5,541 nt of DNA, taken from contig DUTZ01000094.1 in assembly GCA_012841845.1 (NCBI GenBank), positions 1 through 5,541 of the forward strand. The letters run 5' to 3'. A program made the position numbers and the translations under genes. A model generated the notes under the pieces. It searched no databases and had not been told where the DNA came from. It was given only the letters and a program-made list of their open reading frames with translations. Below, piece after piece: positions 5,150 through 5,541 of the stretch. The first letter of the stretch is position 1. Every line of letters begins with the position of its first letter. This DNA is from Actinomycetales bacterium (GTDB lineage: Bacteria; Actinomycetota; Actinomycetes; Mycobacteriales; Mycobacteriaceae).

Positions 5150-5541
5150 TCAAGGCCCTGCTCCTGCTGGCCGGCGCCGCGCTGGTCGTGTTCTTCCTCT
5201 CCAACCGCCGCAAGGCGCGCGCCAAGGCGGGCGTCAAGATCGGGTTCGTCCTGTTCGTGGTGTTCATGGTGTACGCCGTGGTCCGCCCCGACGACCTCAC
5301 CTGGATCGCCAACCGCCTGGGCGTGCAGCGCGGCACCGACCTCGTCCTGTACGCGCTGGTCATGGGCTTCGCCTTTGTCACCGTCTCCACCTACGTGCGC
5401 TTCCGCGAGCAGGAGCTGCGGTACGCCCGGCTCGCCCGCGCGGTCGCCCTGCAGAACGCCGTCCGCCCCGACGACGCGGCCTACCTCGGGGAGCCGGGCG
5501 GCCCCGACGGCGCTGACGGCGCTGACGGGCCTGGTCACGCC
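5146..5541 (+). CDS. DUF2304 membrane protein, partner of the PpgS-like enzyme (3' end outside window)
   Basis: The frame from the ATG at 5146 stays open to the window edge (132 codons, no stop), so the gene is partial. GAAGAGG (5131-5137) lies eight bases before the ATG, a good ribosome site, and the ATG overlaps the preceding stop, so the two proteins are probably made together. Three hydrophobic helices are visible, near residues 3-19, 32-47 and 66-84. Between the second and third is RPDDLTWIANRLGVQRGTDL, the pattern I associate with DUF2304 proteins. After the last helix comes a charged amphipathic stretch (85-104), then a Gly/Asp/Ala-rich tail. In M. tuberculosis the neighbouring membrane protein Rv3632 supports PpgS activity, so this protein probably recruits or assists the glycosyltransferase at the membrane. 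The tail makes it longer than the roughly 114-residue Rv3632. Confidence 0.85.
   Translation, partial: MIKALLLLAGAALVVFFLSNRRKARAKAGVKIGFVLFVVFMVYAVVRPDDLTWIANRLGVQRGTDLVLYALVMGFAFVTVSTYVRFREQELRYARLARAVALQNAVRPDDAAYLGEPGGPDGADGADGPGHA

Noticed and set aside
5056..5538. Minus-strand open frame opposite the DUF2304 gene
   Set aside because: The plus strand carries a coupled gene with a ribosome site, three membrane helices and the DUF2304 pattern. The opposite frame has only low-complexity sequence.
1..5541. Mobile element, tRNA, rRNA, riboswitch or prophage signals
   Set aside because: I saw no transposase or integrase motif, no terminal inverted repeats flanking a gene, no tRNA-like cloverleaf and no conserved riboswitch core.

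Overview
This 5.5 kb window is very GC-rich DNA, with coding frames whose third codon positions are almost all G or C. It comes from a high-GC actinobacterium. The first full gene is an AftA-type galactan arabinofuranosyltransferase, an enzyme specific to the arabinogalactan cell wall. The host is therefore most likely a mycolic-acid-type actinomycete (Mycobacteriales: the Dietzia, Gordonia, Rhodococcus or Mycobacterium relatives). Genus cannot be fixed from the window; a Dietzia-like organism is only a guess from GC content and gene order.

Layout. Positions 1-104 hold the last codons of an unidentified plus-strand gene with a hydrophobic tail, whose stop overlaps the aftA start (ATGA). aftA (101-2146, +) is a 13-helix GT-C enzyme with a periplasmic C-terminal domain and an unusual triplicated 7-residue repeat in a predicted cytoplasmic loop. 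A 95-bp gap with a possible promoter precedes a small lipoprotein gene (2242-2772, +) with a Ser/Pro/Thr/Ala stalk and a four-cysteine domain. A 250-bp convergent spacer (2773-3022) holds several inverted repeats that may end transcription from both sides. Two minus-strand genes follow: a conserved 117-residue hypothetical protein (3376-3023) and, upstream of it in the probable same operon, a family 2 glycosyltransferase (4333-3437). A 63-bp divergent spacer separates that operon from a plus-strand pair: a polyprenyl-phosphate sugar synthase of the PpgS (Rv3631) type (4397-5149) and a DUF2304 membrane protein (5146 to beyond the end). These two are translationally coupled through ATGA.

How the genes fit together. 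AftA primes the galactan with arabinofuranose outside the membrane, using a decaprenyl-phosphate sugar donor. The PpgS/DUF2304 pair would charge a polyprenyl phosphate with another sugar on the cytoplasmic face, as its M. tuberculosis counterparts do for the galactosamine decoration of arabinogalactan. The divergent GT2 enzyme is probably another envelope glycan transferase. The theme is cell-envelope glycan assembly, with an anchored lipoprotein and a small unknown protein inserted. In M. tuberculosis an emb gene directly follows aftA, and here none does.

The most interesting points are the overlapping back-to-back -10 elements in the divergent spacer with an apparently leaderless start on one side, the PpgS-type pair next to aftA, the in-frame tandem repeat in aftA, and the hairpins of the convergent spacer. 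No clearly new system is evident. All names rest on reading the sequence and remembered family features, not on database searches.
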